Assembly: GCF_001514205.1 (NCBI RefSeq)
Contig: NZ_KQ948763.1
Coordinates: forward strand, 248,001-312,000
Direction: 5' to 3'
From: Streptomyces griseoruber
GTDB lineage: Bacteria; Actinomycetota; Actinomycetes; Streptomycetales; Streptomycetaceae
DNA length: 64,000 nt
The notes under the pieces are model-generated. The model saw only the letters and a program-made list of their open reading frames with translations. It ran no database searches and had not been told where the DNA came from. Positions 43,928 through 51,383 of this stretch are shown here, one piece after another. Made by a program: the position numbers and the translations under genes. Position 1 is the stretch's first letter, and each line of letters opens with the position of its first letter.

Positions 43928-44754
43928 CCCGCCGCGCCGCAGCCCGCACCCTGACGTACCTGTCCCTGGTCCTCGCCTCGCTGGTCGTGCTGCTTCCGCT
44001 GGGCGTGGTCGTGCTGACCTCACTCAAGACCGACGAGGAACTGGCGGACGACAGCGGGGCCCTGACGCTCCCGGACGATCCGCTGAACTTCCACAACTAC
44101 GTGACGGCGTTCCAGGACGGCCGGATGCTCGCGGCCTTCGGGCACACCGCGTTCATCCTGCTGTTCTCGGTCGGCGGGACCGTCCTCATCGGCTCCATGA
44201 CGGCGTACGCCATCGACCGTTTCACGTTCCGCTTCCGCAAGCTGGTCGTGGCCCTGTTCCTGCTGGCCGCCCTGGTCCCCGGGGTCACCACCCAGGTGGC
44301 GACCTTCCAGATCGTCAACAGCCTCGGCATGTTCGACACGCTCTGGGCGCCCATCGCCCTCTACATGGGCACGGACATCGTCTCGATCTACATCTTCCTG
44401 CAGTTCGTCCGCTCGATCCCGGTCTCGCTGGACGAGTCGGCCCGCCTGGACGGCGCGAACGCCTTCACCGTCTACCGGAAAATCATCTTCCCGCTGCTGA
44501 AGCCGGCGATCGCGACGGTCGTGATCGTGAAGGGGATCACCGTCTACAACGACTTCTACATCCCGTTCCTCTACATGCCCTCACAAGATCTTGGCGTGAT
44601 CTCGACGTCCCTGTTCCGCTTCAAGGGCCCCTTCGGCGCCCACTGGGAGACGATCTCGGCGGGAGCGGTCCTGGTGATCCTGCCGACCCTGATCGTCTTC
44701 CTGGCCCTGCAGAAGTACATCTACAACGGCTTCATGAAAGGAGCGACCAGGTGA
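43924..44754 (+). CDS. Sugar ABC importer permease (MalG-like)
   Basis: This 276-residue protein has six hydrophobic segments and the MalG EAA loop D-E-S-A-R-L-D-G-A-N (about residues 170-180). It completes the binding-protein/two-permease set. It starts within the previous stop and ends 50 bases before a convergent RNase D gene. The ATPase is expected to be the shared MsiK encoded elsewhere. Confidence 0.92.
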   Translation: MTRRAAARTLTYLSLVLASLVVLLPLGVVVLTSLKTDEELADDSGALTLPDDPLNFHNYVTAFQDGRMLAAFGHTAFILLFSVGGTVLIGSMTAYAIDRFTFRFRKLVVALFLLAALVPGVTTQVATFQIVNSLGMFDTLWAPIALYMGTDIVSIYIFLQFVRSIPVSLDESARLDGANAFTVYRKIIFPLLKPAIATVVIVKGITVYNDFYIPFLYMPSQDLGVISTSLFRFKGPFGAHWETISAGAVLVILPTLIVFLALQKYIYNGFMKGATR

Positions 44755-44764
44755 CGGACCCGTA

Positions 44765-44795
44765 GCCGCCGTACGACCGGAGGTCCCACGGCGGC
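44765..44795. terminator. Terminator-like stem between importer operon and RNase D
   Basis: GCCGCCGT and ACGGCGGC form an 8-base perfect stem with a 15-base loop in the 50-base gap between convergent genes. It may serve both directions; there is no T-run. Confidence 0.5.
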
Positions 44796-44804
44796 CGGGC
44801 GCAC

Positions 44805-46103
44805 TCAAGCGGACAGCGCCTTGACCAGCACCGGCGTCACCTGCTCCACCTGCCAGGGCCGGGCGCCGAGTCCGGACAGCACGGCCCCGACGGTCTCCGC
44901 GTCGAGCGGCTGGGGCGGCTCCCAGCACACCCGGCGCACACTGTCCGGGGCGATCAGGTTCTCCTGGGGCATGTTCAGCTGCTCGGCCAGCGCGGACACC
45001 GCGGCCCGCGCCGCGGAGAGCCGCGCCGCGGCCGCGGGGTCCTTGTCGGCCCATGCCCGCGGCGGCGGAGGCCCCGCGACCGGCTGCCCCGGCTGCGGAA
45101 GCTGGGACTCGCCGAGCGCCTTCGCCCGGTCGACGGCGGCCTGCCACTGCTCCAGCTGGCGCCGGCCCATCCGGTGCCCGTAGCCGTTCAGCGCGGTCAG
45201 CGCGTGCACATTGGCGGGGAGGGCGAGCGCGGCCTCCACGATCGCCGCGTCGGAGAGCACCTTGCCCGGGGAGACGTCCCGCCGCTGGGCGATCCGGTCC
45301 CGGGTCTGCCACAGCTCCCGCACCACGCCGAGCTGCCGCCGCCGGCGCACCTTGTGCATGCCGGACGTGCGGCGCCAGGGGTCCTTGCGCGGCTCGGGCG
45401 GGGGAGCGGAGGCGATCGCGTCGAACTCCTGGTGGGCCCACTCCAGCTTGCCCTGCCGGTCCAGCTCCTTCTCCAGCGCGTCGCGCAGGTCGACGAGGAG
45501 CTCGACGTCCAGGGCGGCGTACCGCAGCCAGGGCTCGGGGAGCGGGCGGGTGGACCAGTCGACCGCGGAGTGGCCCTTCTCGAGGACGAAACCGAGCACG
45601 CCCTCGACCATCGCGCCGAGGCCGACGCGCGGGAACCCGGCGAGTCGCCCGGCCAGCTCGGTGTCGAACAGCCGGGTGGGCACGAGGCCTATCTCGCGCA
45701 GACAGGGCAGGTCCTGGGTGGCGGCGTGCAGCACCCACTCGACGTCGGAGAGGGCCTCGCCGAGCCCGGAGAGGTCGGGGCAGGCGACGGGGTCGATCAG
45801 GGCGCTGCCGGCGCCCTCACGGCGCAGCTGCACCAGATAGGCGCGCTGTCCGTAGCGGTAGCCGGAGGCGCGCTCGGCGTCGACGGCGACGGGGCCGGTG
45901 CCGGCGGCGAAGGCGGCGATCGCCTCGGCGAGGGAGGCCTCGTCGGCGATCACGGGCGGGATGCCCTCGCGGGGTTCGAGCAGAGGGGTCGGCTGAGGTG
46001 TGGGCGCCCCGGAAACAGAAGCAGTAGATCCGCCGTCGTCCGGAGGGGCGCCTCCGGTGGTTCGCAGTGAGCTGGCTGCTGCGGTTTCTTGGGCGTCGGT
46101 CAC
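44805..46103 (-). CDS. rnd: Ribonuclease D-like 3'-5' exonuclease
   Basis: This 432-residue protein has a DEDD exonuclease domain (about 65-250) with the first acidic pair in V-D-A-E-R-A-S-G-Y, a middle D near L-H-A-A-T-Q-D and D-V-E-L-L in the last motif, followed by an HRDC domain (about 265-345). It trims stable RNA 3' ends. A Gly/Ser/Pro-rich start of 55 residues precedes the fold. GTG is used; the ribosome binding site is weak. The 406-base gap upstream holds G-rich repeats, not a gene. Confidence 0.9.
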   Translation of the reverse strand: MTDAQETAAASSLRTTGGAPPDDGGSTASVSGAPTPQPTPLLEPREGIPPVIADEASLAEAIAAFAAGTGPVAVDAERASGYRYGQRAYLVQLRREGAGSALIDPVACPDLSGLGEALSDVEWVLHAATQDLPCLREIGLVPTRLFDTELAGRLAGFPRVGLGAMVEGVLGFVLEKGHSAVDWSTRPLPEPWLRYAALDVELLVDLRDALEKELDRQGKLEWAHQEFDAIASAPPPEPRKDPWRRTSGMHKVRRRRQLGVVRELWQTRDRIAQRRDVSPGKVLSDAAIVEAALALPANVHALTALNGYGHRMGRRQLEQWQAAVDRAKALGESQLPQPGQPVAGPPPPRAWADKDPAAAARLSAARAAVSALAEQLNMPQENLIAPDSVRRVCWEPPQPLDAETVGAVLSGLGARPWQVEQVTPVLVKALSA

Positions 46104-46509
46104 CTGTCAAGGGTATCCGTGTGTGGACGGGACCCGCCGACGGAACGTTCCGCCGACGGGCGCCCCAGGGTCGTAAACCAGTCAGGGCCGGGAAGAGGCC
46201 GCAAAGGGGCCCGGAGGTGGCCGGCAAGGGACGGGGAAGGGCGGGAAGGGCGGGAAGGGCGGGAAGGGCAGGGAGGAGCGGGGAGGAGCGGGGAGCAGCG
46301 GGGAAGGGGCCGTGCGACACCGGGTGCGGGGCCGTGGAAGGCCGGGGGACGGGGAGAGGCCGGACGGGGCCGGGAGGAGGAGTGGGGAAGAGGAGCCGGA
46401 AGGGATCCGCCGGCCGGGGGAAACACTTGGGGGCCGGGGGGAAAGGGCCGGGGGGAAAGAGCCGGGGAAAGCTGCCCGGAGGGACCGGAAGTCGCGGTCC
46501 CGCCGGGTC
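46104..46509. repeat. Polypurine/G-tract repeat region between response regulator and RNase D
   Basis: No gene is seen in these 406 bases. The unit GGGAAGGGC is repeated four times exactly (46234-46269), followed by three copies of an AGCGGGGAGG-like unit (46270-46307), then further G-tracts to about 46500. The plus strand could form G-quadruplexes and the minus-strand transcript would be C-rich. It lies downstream of the response-regulator gene and upstream of rnd. Confidence 0.75.
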
Positions 46510-47172
46510 TCAGTGGATGATGCCGGTCCGCAGGGCCACTGCGACCATCCCGGCGCGGTCGCCCGTGCCGAGCTTGCGGGCGATCCGGGCGAGGTGGCTC
46601 TTGACGGTCAGCGCGGACAGTCCCATCGAGACACCGATCGCCTTGTTCGACTGGCCTTCGGCGACCAGGCGCAGCACCTCGACCTCGCGGCCGGAGAGCT
46701 CGCGGTAGCCGCCCGGGTGGCTCGGGGCACCCGGGGGGCGGCGGTGCAGCCGGGCGGCCGCGGATCCGATGGGGGCGGCACCGGGCCGGGTGGGGAGCCC
46801 GACGTTGGTGCGGGTGCCGGTGACGACATAGCCCTTGACACCGCCCGCGAGGGCGTTGCGCACGGCGCCGATGTCGTCCGCGGCGGACAGGGCGAGCCCG
46901 TTGGGCCAGCCCGCGGCGCGGGTCTCCGACAGCAGGGTGAGACCTGAGCCGTCGGGGAGGTGGACGTCGGCGACGCAGATGTCCCGGGGGTTGCCGACGC
47001 GGGGACGAGCCTCCGCGATGGACGAGGCCTCGATGACGTCGCGCACACCGAGCGCCCACAGATGGCGGGTGACGGTGGAACGCACGCGCGGGTCGGCCAC
47101 GACCACCATGGCGGTGGGCTTGTTCGGGCGGTAGGCGACCAGGCTTGCGGGCTGCTCGAGGAGAACGGACAC
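46510..47172 (-). CDS. Orphan response regulator with LuxR/NarL DNA-binding domain
   Basis: This 220-residue protein has about 20 leading residues, a receiver domain with the probable phosphoacceptor Asp69 (V-A-D-V-H-L-P-D), Ser96 and Lys113, then a basic linker and a LuxR-type helix-turn-helix (G-R-E-V-E-V-L-R-L-V-A-E-G-Q-S-N-K, about 160-215). No histidine kinase gene is adjacent. GTG is chosen because AGGAGG lies four bases upstream; the frame continues 28 codons further but with weaker bias. The acidic pair before the Asp appears reduced to one residue, so phosphorylation may be atypical. Targets unknown. Confidence 0.87.
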   Translation of the reverse strand: MSVLLEQPASLVAYRPNKPTAMVVVADPRVRSTVTRHLWALGVRDVIEASSIAEARPRVGNPRDICVADVHLPDGSGLTLLSETRAAGWPNGLALSAADDIGAVRNALAGGVKGYVVTGTRTNVGLPTRPGAAPIGSAAARLHRRPPGAPSHPGGYRELSGREVEVLRLVAEGQSNKAIGVSMGLSALTVKSHLARIARKLGTGDRAGMVAVALRTGIIH

Positions 47173-47434
47173 CAGGCCTCCTGGGGTGGGGGACGGAGCC
47201 GGTTCGGGGGCTTGTGGGGAGAGGGCCGCCCGGACGAACCGTGCTTTCAAGGTCACAGTCGTCTTCGGCAGCGGGCCGGGGGTCCTTTAGAAAATGATCA
47301 CGATCTAGTGAGTAACAATACGTGCAATTCGGACACGCGATCGATCATCCGAAGATCGAATCGGTTTGGGTGGATGCGGTCCGGGATCGAAAGTGGCCGT
47401 ATCGACAAAGAGATGGTCAATCAGGACGGCCAAA
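47173..47434 (-). promoter_or_regulatory. AT-rich control region upstream of the response regulator
   Basis: Between the response-regulator start and the hairpin at 47435 there is no gene. From about 47290 to 47370 the sequence is strikingly AT-rich for this genome, with TTTAGAAAATGATCACGA and several GATC-containing overlapping dyads such as CGATCGATC. It likely carries the regulator's promoter and possible self-binding sites. Individual elements are not assigned. Confidence 0.5.
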
Positions 47435-47466
47435 TGGGTCGGCCGCCGTTTCCGGCGGCCGACCCA
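47435..47466 (-). terminator. Terminator hairpin after the DUF3000 gene
   Basis: TGGGTCGGCCGCCG and CGGCGGCCGACCCA form a 14-base perfect stem with a 4-base loop, 26 bases after the stop of the DUF3000 gene. A 12-base palindrome GTACAGCTGTAC (47470-47481) lies between the two. Confidence 0.8.
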
Positions 47467-47491
47467 CTCGTACAGCTGTACCGGACAGGCC

Positions 47492-48160
47492 CTAACGCGA
47501 CTGCGGCCCCCGGCGCTGCGGCAGGGTCACCACCGAGGCGTCGCCGGGGCCGGCCGGGGGCAGGCCCGCGACCTGGGCCAGCAGATCGCACCAGGACGCC
47601 AGGTGTGCCGCCGTGTCCGGGACCCCGCCCAGGCCCTCGCGGGGTGTCCAGGAGGCGCGGATCTCGATCTGCGAGTTCGCCGGCCGCTCCGCGAGACCGC
47701 CGAAGTAGTGCGAGCCGGCCCGGGTGACCGTCCCGCTCGGCTCGCCGTACGCCAGGCCGCGCGCCTGGAGCGCGCCGGTCAGCCAGGACCAGCACACCTC
47801 CGGCAGCAGCGGGTCGGCCGCCATCTCCGGCTCCAGCTCGGCCCGCACCAGCGTCACCAGCCGGAACGTCCCGCGCCAGGCGTCGTGCCCGTCCGGGTCG
47901 TGCAGCAGCACCAGCCGCCCGTCGGCCAGATCCTGCTCACCGTCCACGACGGTCGCCTCCAGGGCGTACGCGTACGGGGCGAGCCGCTTGGGCGCCGGGG
48001 TCGGGTCGACCTCGATCTGCGGCCGCAGTCGCGCCGCCTTCAGCGCGTCGACGGCGGCCCGGAACGGCAGCGGTGCCGACCTGCTTCCATCGCGGTCCCC
48101 CTCGTTCGCCTCGTCCATCCCGCCAGCGCCGTCCGACAGTCGTCCCTGAGCCGCAGCCAT
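47492..48160 (-). CDS. DUF3000 family protein
   Basis: This 222-residue protein matches the actinobacterial DUF3000 family of unknown function. The first 30 residues are Gly/Asp/Glu-rich and likely flexible; the core has mixed alpha/beta segments with [10 protein letters not shown] and L-P-E-V-C-W-S-W-L. No catalytic motif or membrane span is visible. ATG at 48160 is chosen; a second ATG 14 codons later is possible. It is divergent from hemE with 184 bases between. Confidence 0.75.
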   Translation of the reverse strand: MAAAQGRLSDGAGGMDEANEGDRDGSRSAPLPFRAAVDALKAARLRPQIEVDPTPAPKRLAPYAYALEATVVDGEQDLADGRLVLLHDPDGHDAWRGTFRLVTLVRAELEPEMAADPLLPEVCWSWLTGALQARGLAYGEPSGTVTRAGSHYFGGLAERPANSQIEIRASWTPREGLGGVPDTAAHLASWCDLLAQVAGLPPAGPGDASVVTLPQRRGPQSR

Positions 48161-48344
48161 GCGGGGAAGATTAAGGGGAACGACCGCCTCGCGCAGGGCA
48201 AGACACCCGCGCGGCACCCGCGGGCGGCTGCGCGCTGGGCGAACAGGGCCCCCGCCCGCAAGGGCCGAACGGGTGTCTCGCAGGCACGGTGAGAGGCGGT
48301 GGGGGCGGCGCCACCGGTTCCGGCGCCGTGCGAGACTTGCCGTC

Positions 48345-49412
48345 GTGAGTGCGAACGAGAGCCCCGCGGGCCGGCAGCCGACAGCGACGTACGACAGCCC
48401 CTTCCTGAAGGCGTGCAGGCGCGAACCCGTGCCGCACACGCCCGTGTGGTTCATGCGCCAGGCCGGGCGCTCCCTGCCGGAGTACCGCAAGGTCCGCGAG
48501 GGCATCCCGATGCTCGAGTCCTGCATGCGGCCCGACCTCGTCACCGAGATCACCCTGCAGCCCGTGCGCCGGCACAACGTGGACGCGGCGATCTACTACA
48601 GCGACATCGTCGTCCCGCTCAAGGCCATCGGCATCGACCTCGACATCAAGCCCGGCGTCGGCCCGGTCGTCGAGCGCCCGATCCGCACCCGCGCCGACCT
48701 CGCCCAGCTCCGTGACCTCACCCCCGAGGACGTCTCCTACGTCACCGAGGCGATCGGCCTGCTCACCGCCGAGCTCGGCGCCACCCCCCTGATCGGTTTC
48801 ACGGGCGCGCCTTTCACCCTCGCGAGCTACCTCGTCGAGGGCGGCCCCTCGCGGACCTACGAGAACGCCAAGGCGATGATGTACGGCGACCCGCAGCTCT
48901 GGGCCGACCTGCTCGACCGCCTCGCCGACATCACGGCCGCCTTCCTGAAGGTCCAGATCGAGGCCGGCGCGAGCGCCGTCCAGCTCTTCGACTCCTGGGC
49001 GGGCGCCCTCGCCCCCGCCGACTACCGCCGCTCGGTGCTGCCCGCCTCCGCGAAGGTCTTCCGCGCCGTCGAGTCCTACGGCGTCCCGCGCATCCACTTC
49101 GGCGTCGGCACCGGTGAGCTGCTGAACCTCATGGGCGAGGCCGGCGCGGACGTCGTCGGCGTCGACTGGCGCGTCCCGCTGGACGAGGCCGCCCGCCGGG
49201 TCGGCCCCGGCAAGGCGCTCCAGGGCAACCTCGACCCGACCGTCCTGTTCGCCGGCACCGAGGCCGTCGAGACCAAGACCCGCGAGGTCCTCGACTCGGC
49301 CGCCGGCCTGGAGGGCCATGTCTTCAACCTCGGCCACGGCGTGATGCCGTCCACCGACCCGGACGCGCTCACCCGTCTCGTGGAGTACGTCCACACCCGC
49401 ACCGCCCGCTAG
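48345..49412 (+). CDS. hemE: Uroporphyrinogen decarboxylase
   Basis: This 355-residue enzyme removes four carboxyls from uroporphyrinogen III to give coproporphyrinogen III. The signature [10 protein letters not shown] (about residue 40) and G-F-T-G-A-P-F-T-L are present, with normal length. GTG is chosen because the family normally begins near here; upstream the frame is open but lacks family similarity. No good ribosome binding site is seen. Other heme genes (hemY, hemQ) are 9.5 kb downstream; the conflict-type operon lies between. Confidence 0.95.
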   Translation: MSANESPAGRQPTATYDSPFLKACRREPVPHTPVWFMRQAGRSLPEYRKVREGIPMLESCMRPDLVTEITLQPVRRHNVDAAIYYSDIVVPLKAIGIDLDIKPGVGPVVERPIRTRADLAQLRDLTPEDVSYVTEAIGLLTAELGATPLIGFTGAPFTLASYLVEGGPSRTYENAKAMMYGDPQLWADLLDRLADITAAFLKVQIEAGASAVQLFDSWAGALAPADYRRSVLPASAKVFRAVESYGVPRIHFGVGTGELLNLMGEAGADVVGVDWRVPLDEAARRVGPGKALQGNLDPTVLFAGTEAVETKTREVLDSAAGLEGHVFNLGHGVMPSTDPDALTRLVEYVHTRTAR

Positions 49413-49493
49413 GGGGCGTCTCCCACCGCCGTTTCCCGCACACGCCGTTCCCCGGCCGGATAGCCTTCGCGGACCGGGGGAGAGGGGGACGGC

Positions 49494-51380
49494 GTGGCGT
49501 GGGCCTTGCGGGACGGCGAGCCCTGGCTGGTCCGCATCGAGGGCGACGACGGCCGACCGGCCGGATGCGGCTTCCTGGTCACCCCGGTGCTCTTGCTGAC
49601 CTGTGCCCATGTGGTGACCGGCGCCCTGGGGGTCAGCGAGTACAGCGAGAACGGCCCGCGTGGCCCTTTGTGGGTGGTGCGGCACGGCACCCGGGACCGC
49701 CTCGCCACCCAGGTGGTGCCCGGCGGCTGGGTGCCGCTGAGGGAGTCCTCCGGCGATCTCGCTCTGCTGAGCCTGGACCTCCCGCTCGGCACCCCACCGC
49801 GGATCGGAACAGCCCGCATCGGCGACCCGGTTCGGGTGCTCACCCCGGACGCGGGGCTGCCGGGCGTCGTCGACGCCCTGCCCGGCGTCGACGAACCGGA
49901 CAGCTGGGGCCGGCTCGCTTTCCGCGCGGCGACACCGGAACCGGGCAGCAGCGGCAGCCCCGTGGTCGACGACGAGGGCGCCGTCGTCGGCCTCTTCACC
50001 GCCGTCGACTCCCCTTCGGGGCTGCGGGACACCGGCCGGTTCCTGCCCCTGTCGACCGCCATGGAGCGGATCCCCGTACCGAGCCCGCGCCCCACCGGGC
50101 CGCAGCGCCGGCCGAACGACGGACTCACCCTCCGGGAGCGCGGCGAACTGGTGGAGGCCCTGCTGGCGGTGCCCGTCATGCACGACCCGTCGGCGTTCGA
50201 ACTGCTCACCCGTGAACTGCGCCACGAGGATCCGGTGGTCGCCGGCCTGCGGGGCGGCATGCCGTCGAGCCGGCTCAGAGCCCTGGAGCTGGTGCGTCTG
50301 CTCATGGACCACCCCGATGGCCTGCGTCTGCTGGTCGAGGTCCTCCGCGCGTTCGAGCCGGGCAGTTCGGCGGTGGAGGCGTTCGCGACGCTGGTGGACA
50401 AGGTCGCGGCCCCGTCGCTGCTGCTCGCCCATGAGCGCGGGACCCTGCACCGGCTGCTGGCCCGTGCCGAGCCGGCCGACACCCGCGTCCTGCTGGAACG
50501 GGCGCGGGGCCTGGAGGGCCGCGGCACCCCGCCCGCCCTCCTGGACTTCGTCGCGGGGCTCGCCGACACGGTGCCGGGGGAGGTCGGCGCGGAACTGGAC
50601 ACCTGGCGGCGGTCGGTGGCCACCCGGCTGGGAGTGGAGCCGCCGCGCGCACGGACGACCGAGCCGCCGGTCCTCGTCATCGGTGTGGACCCCGTCGCCC
50701 AAGTGCCGGGCACCTACGACGTGACGGTCTCGGCCCGAGCCACCGACGGCACCACGACCTCGCTCGCGACGCACGACCGGCTGTCGCGCGAGGAACTGCG
50801 GACTGTGATCGCGCCCGAGCTGCACAGGCTCCTGGCGCAGCAGGCGGTCCCCTCGGGCCCCGCCGGGCGGGTCGAGTTCATCCTGCCGTTCCGGCTGCTG
50901 GACGACCTCCAGGTCGAGGAGTGGGACATCGGAGACGGTGGCGTGCGGCGTCCGCTCGGGGCGCATCACACCGTGGTCGTGCGAGCCGCCGAGCTGCAGG
51001 ACCGGGAGAGTCTGCGCTGGCGCTGGCAGGAGCGGTGGTCGCGGCTGAAGGAGACCCCGCCCGCGGAGCGCGAACCCGTCTGGCTGGACGGTGCCGACGG
51101 CCGGGTCCTGCTGCTGGACGCCGAAGAGACGACATTCCGGTCCTCGGGTGACCCGGTCGCCGCCTGCCTCCTCCAGGGGATCCCGGTGGTGATCTGGTCG
51201 AAGGGCGCGTCGCCGGAGACGGAGGAGGAGCTGACGGACCTGGCCCGCACCGTGCCGCTGGAGGGAATCCCGGAGGCGGTGCGCTCCCTGCGGAGCAGGC
51301 AGCGGACGACCGGCGCCCGGGAGCGGGTGGGCCTGCTCTTCGCCGACCCCGAGCACTCGCTGCCCGACGGCAGGCGGTGA
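49494..51380 (+). CDS. Trypsin-EAD2-VMAP-C protein of a putative conflict system
   Basis: This 628-residue protein has three modules. Residues 1-200 are a trypsin-fold protease with the triad His39 (L-T-C-A-H-V-V), Asp88 (S-G-D-L-A-L-L) and Ser155 (G-S-S-G-S-P-V). Residues about 210-290 look like effector-associated domain 2 (EAD2), a helical adaptor of bacterial conflict systems. Residues about 395-620 resemble VMAP-C (vWA-MoxR associated protein; F-I-L-P-F-R-L-L and W-R-W-Q-E-R-W). No signal peptide is visible, so the protease acts in the cytoplasm. It starts with GTG behind a purine-rich site and is three bases upstream of the NB-ARC gene. Protease effector switched on by partners is inferred. 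Confidence 0.85.
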   Translation: MAWALRDGEPWLVRIEGDDGRPAGCGFLVTPVLLLTCAHVVTGALGVSEYSENGPRGPLWVVRHGTRDRLATQVVPGGWVPLRESSGDLALLSLDLPLGTPPRIGTARIGDPVRVLTPDAGLPGVVDALPGVDEPDSWGRLAFRAATPEPGSSGSPVVDDEGAVVGLFTAVDSPSGLRDTGRFLPLSTAMERIPVPSPRPTGPQRRPNDGLTLRERGELVEALLAVPVMHDPSAFELLTRELRHEDPVVAGLRGGMPSSRLRALELVRLLMDHPDGLRLLVEVLRAFEPGSSAVEAFATLVDKVAAPSLLLAHERGTLHRLLARAEPADTRVLLERARGLEGRGTPPALLDFVAGLADTVPGEVGAELDTWRRSVATRLGVEPPRARTTEPPVLVIGVDPVAQVPGTYDVTVSARATDGTTTSLATHDRLSREELRTVIAPELHRLLAQQAVPSGPAGRVEFILPFRLLDDLQVEEWDIGDGGVRRPLGAHHTVVVRAAELQDRESLRWRWQERWSRLKETPPAEREPVWLDGADGRVLLLDAEETTFRSSGDPVAACLLQGIPVVIWSKGASPETEEELTDLARTVPLEGIPEAVRSLRSRQRTTGARERVGLLFADPEHSLPDGRR

Positions 51381-51383
51381 CCC

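Noticed and set aside
46234..46307. Possible CRISPR-like array
   Set aside because: The 9-10 base units are contiguous with no spacers and no cas genes are nearby; it is a simple tandem repeat.
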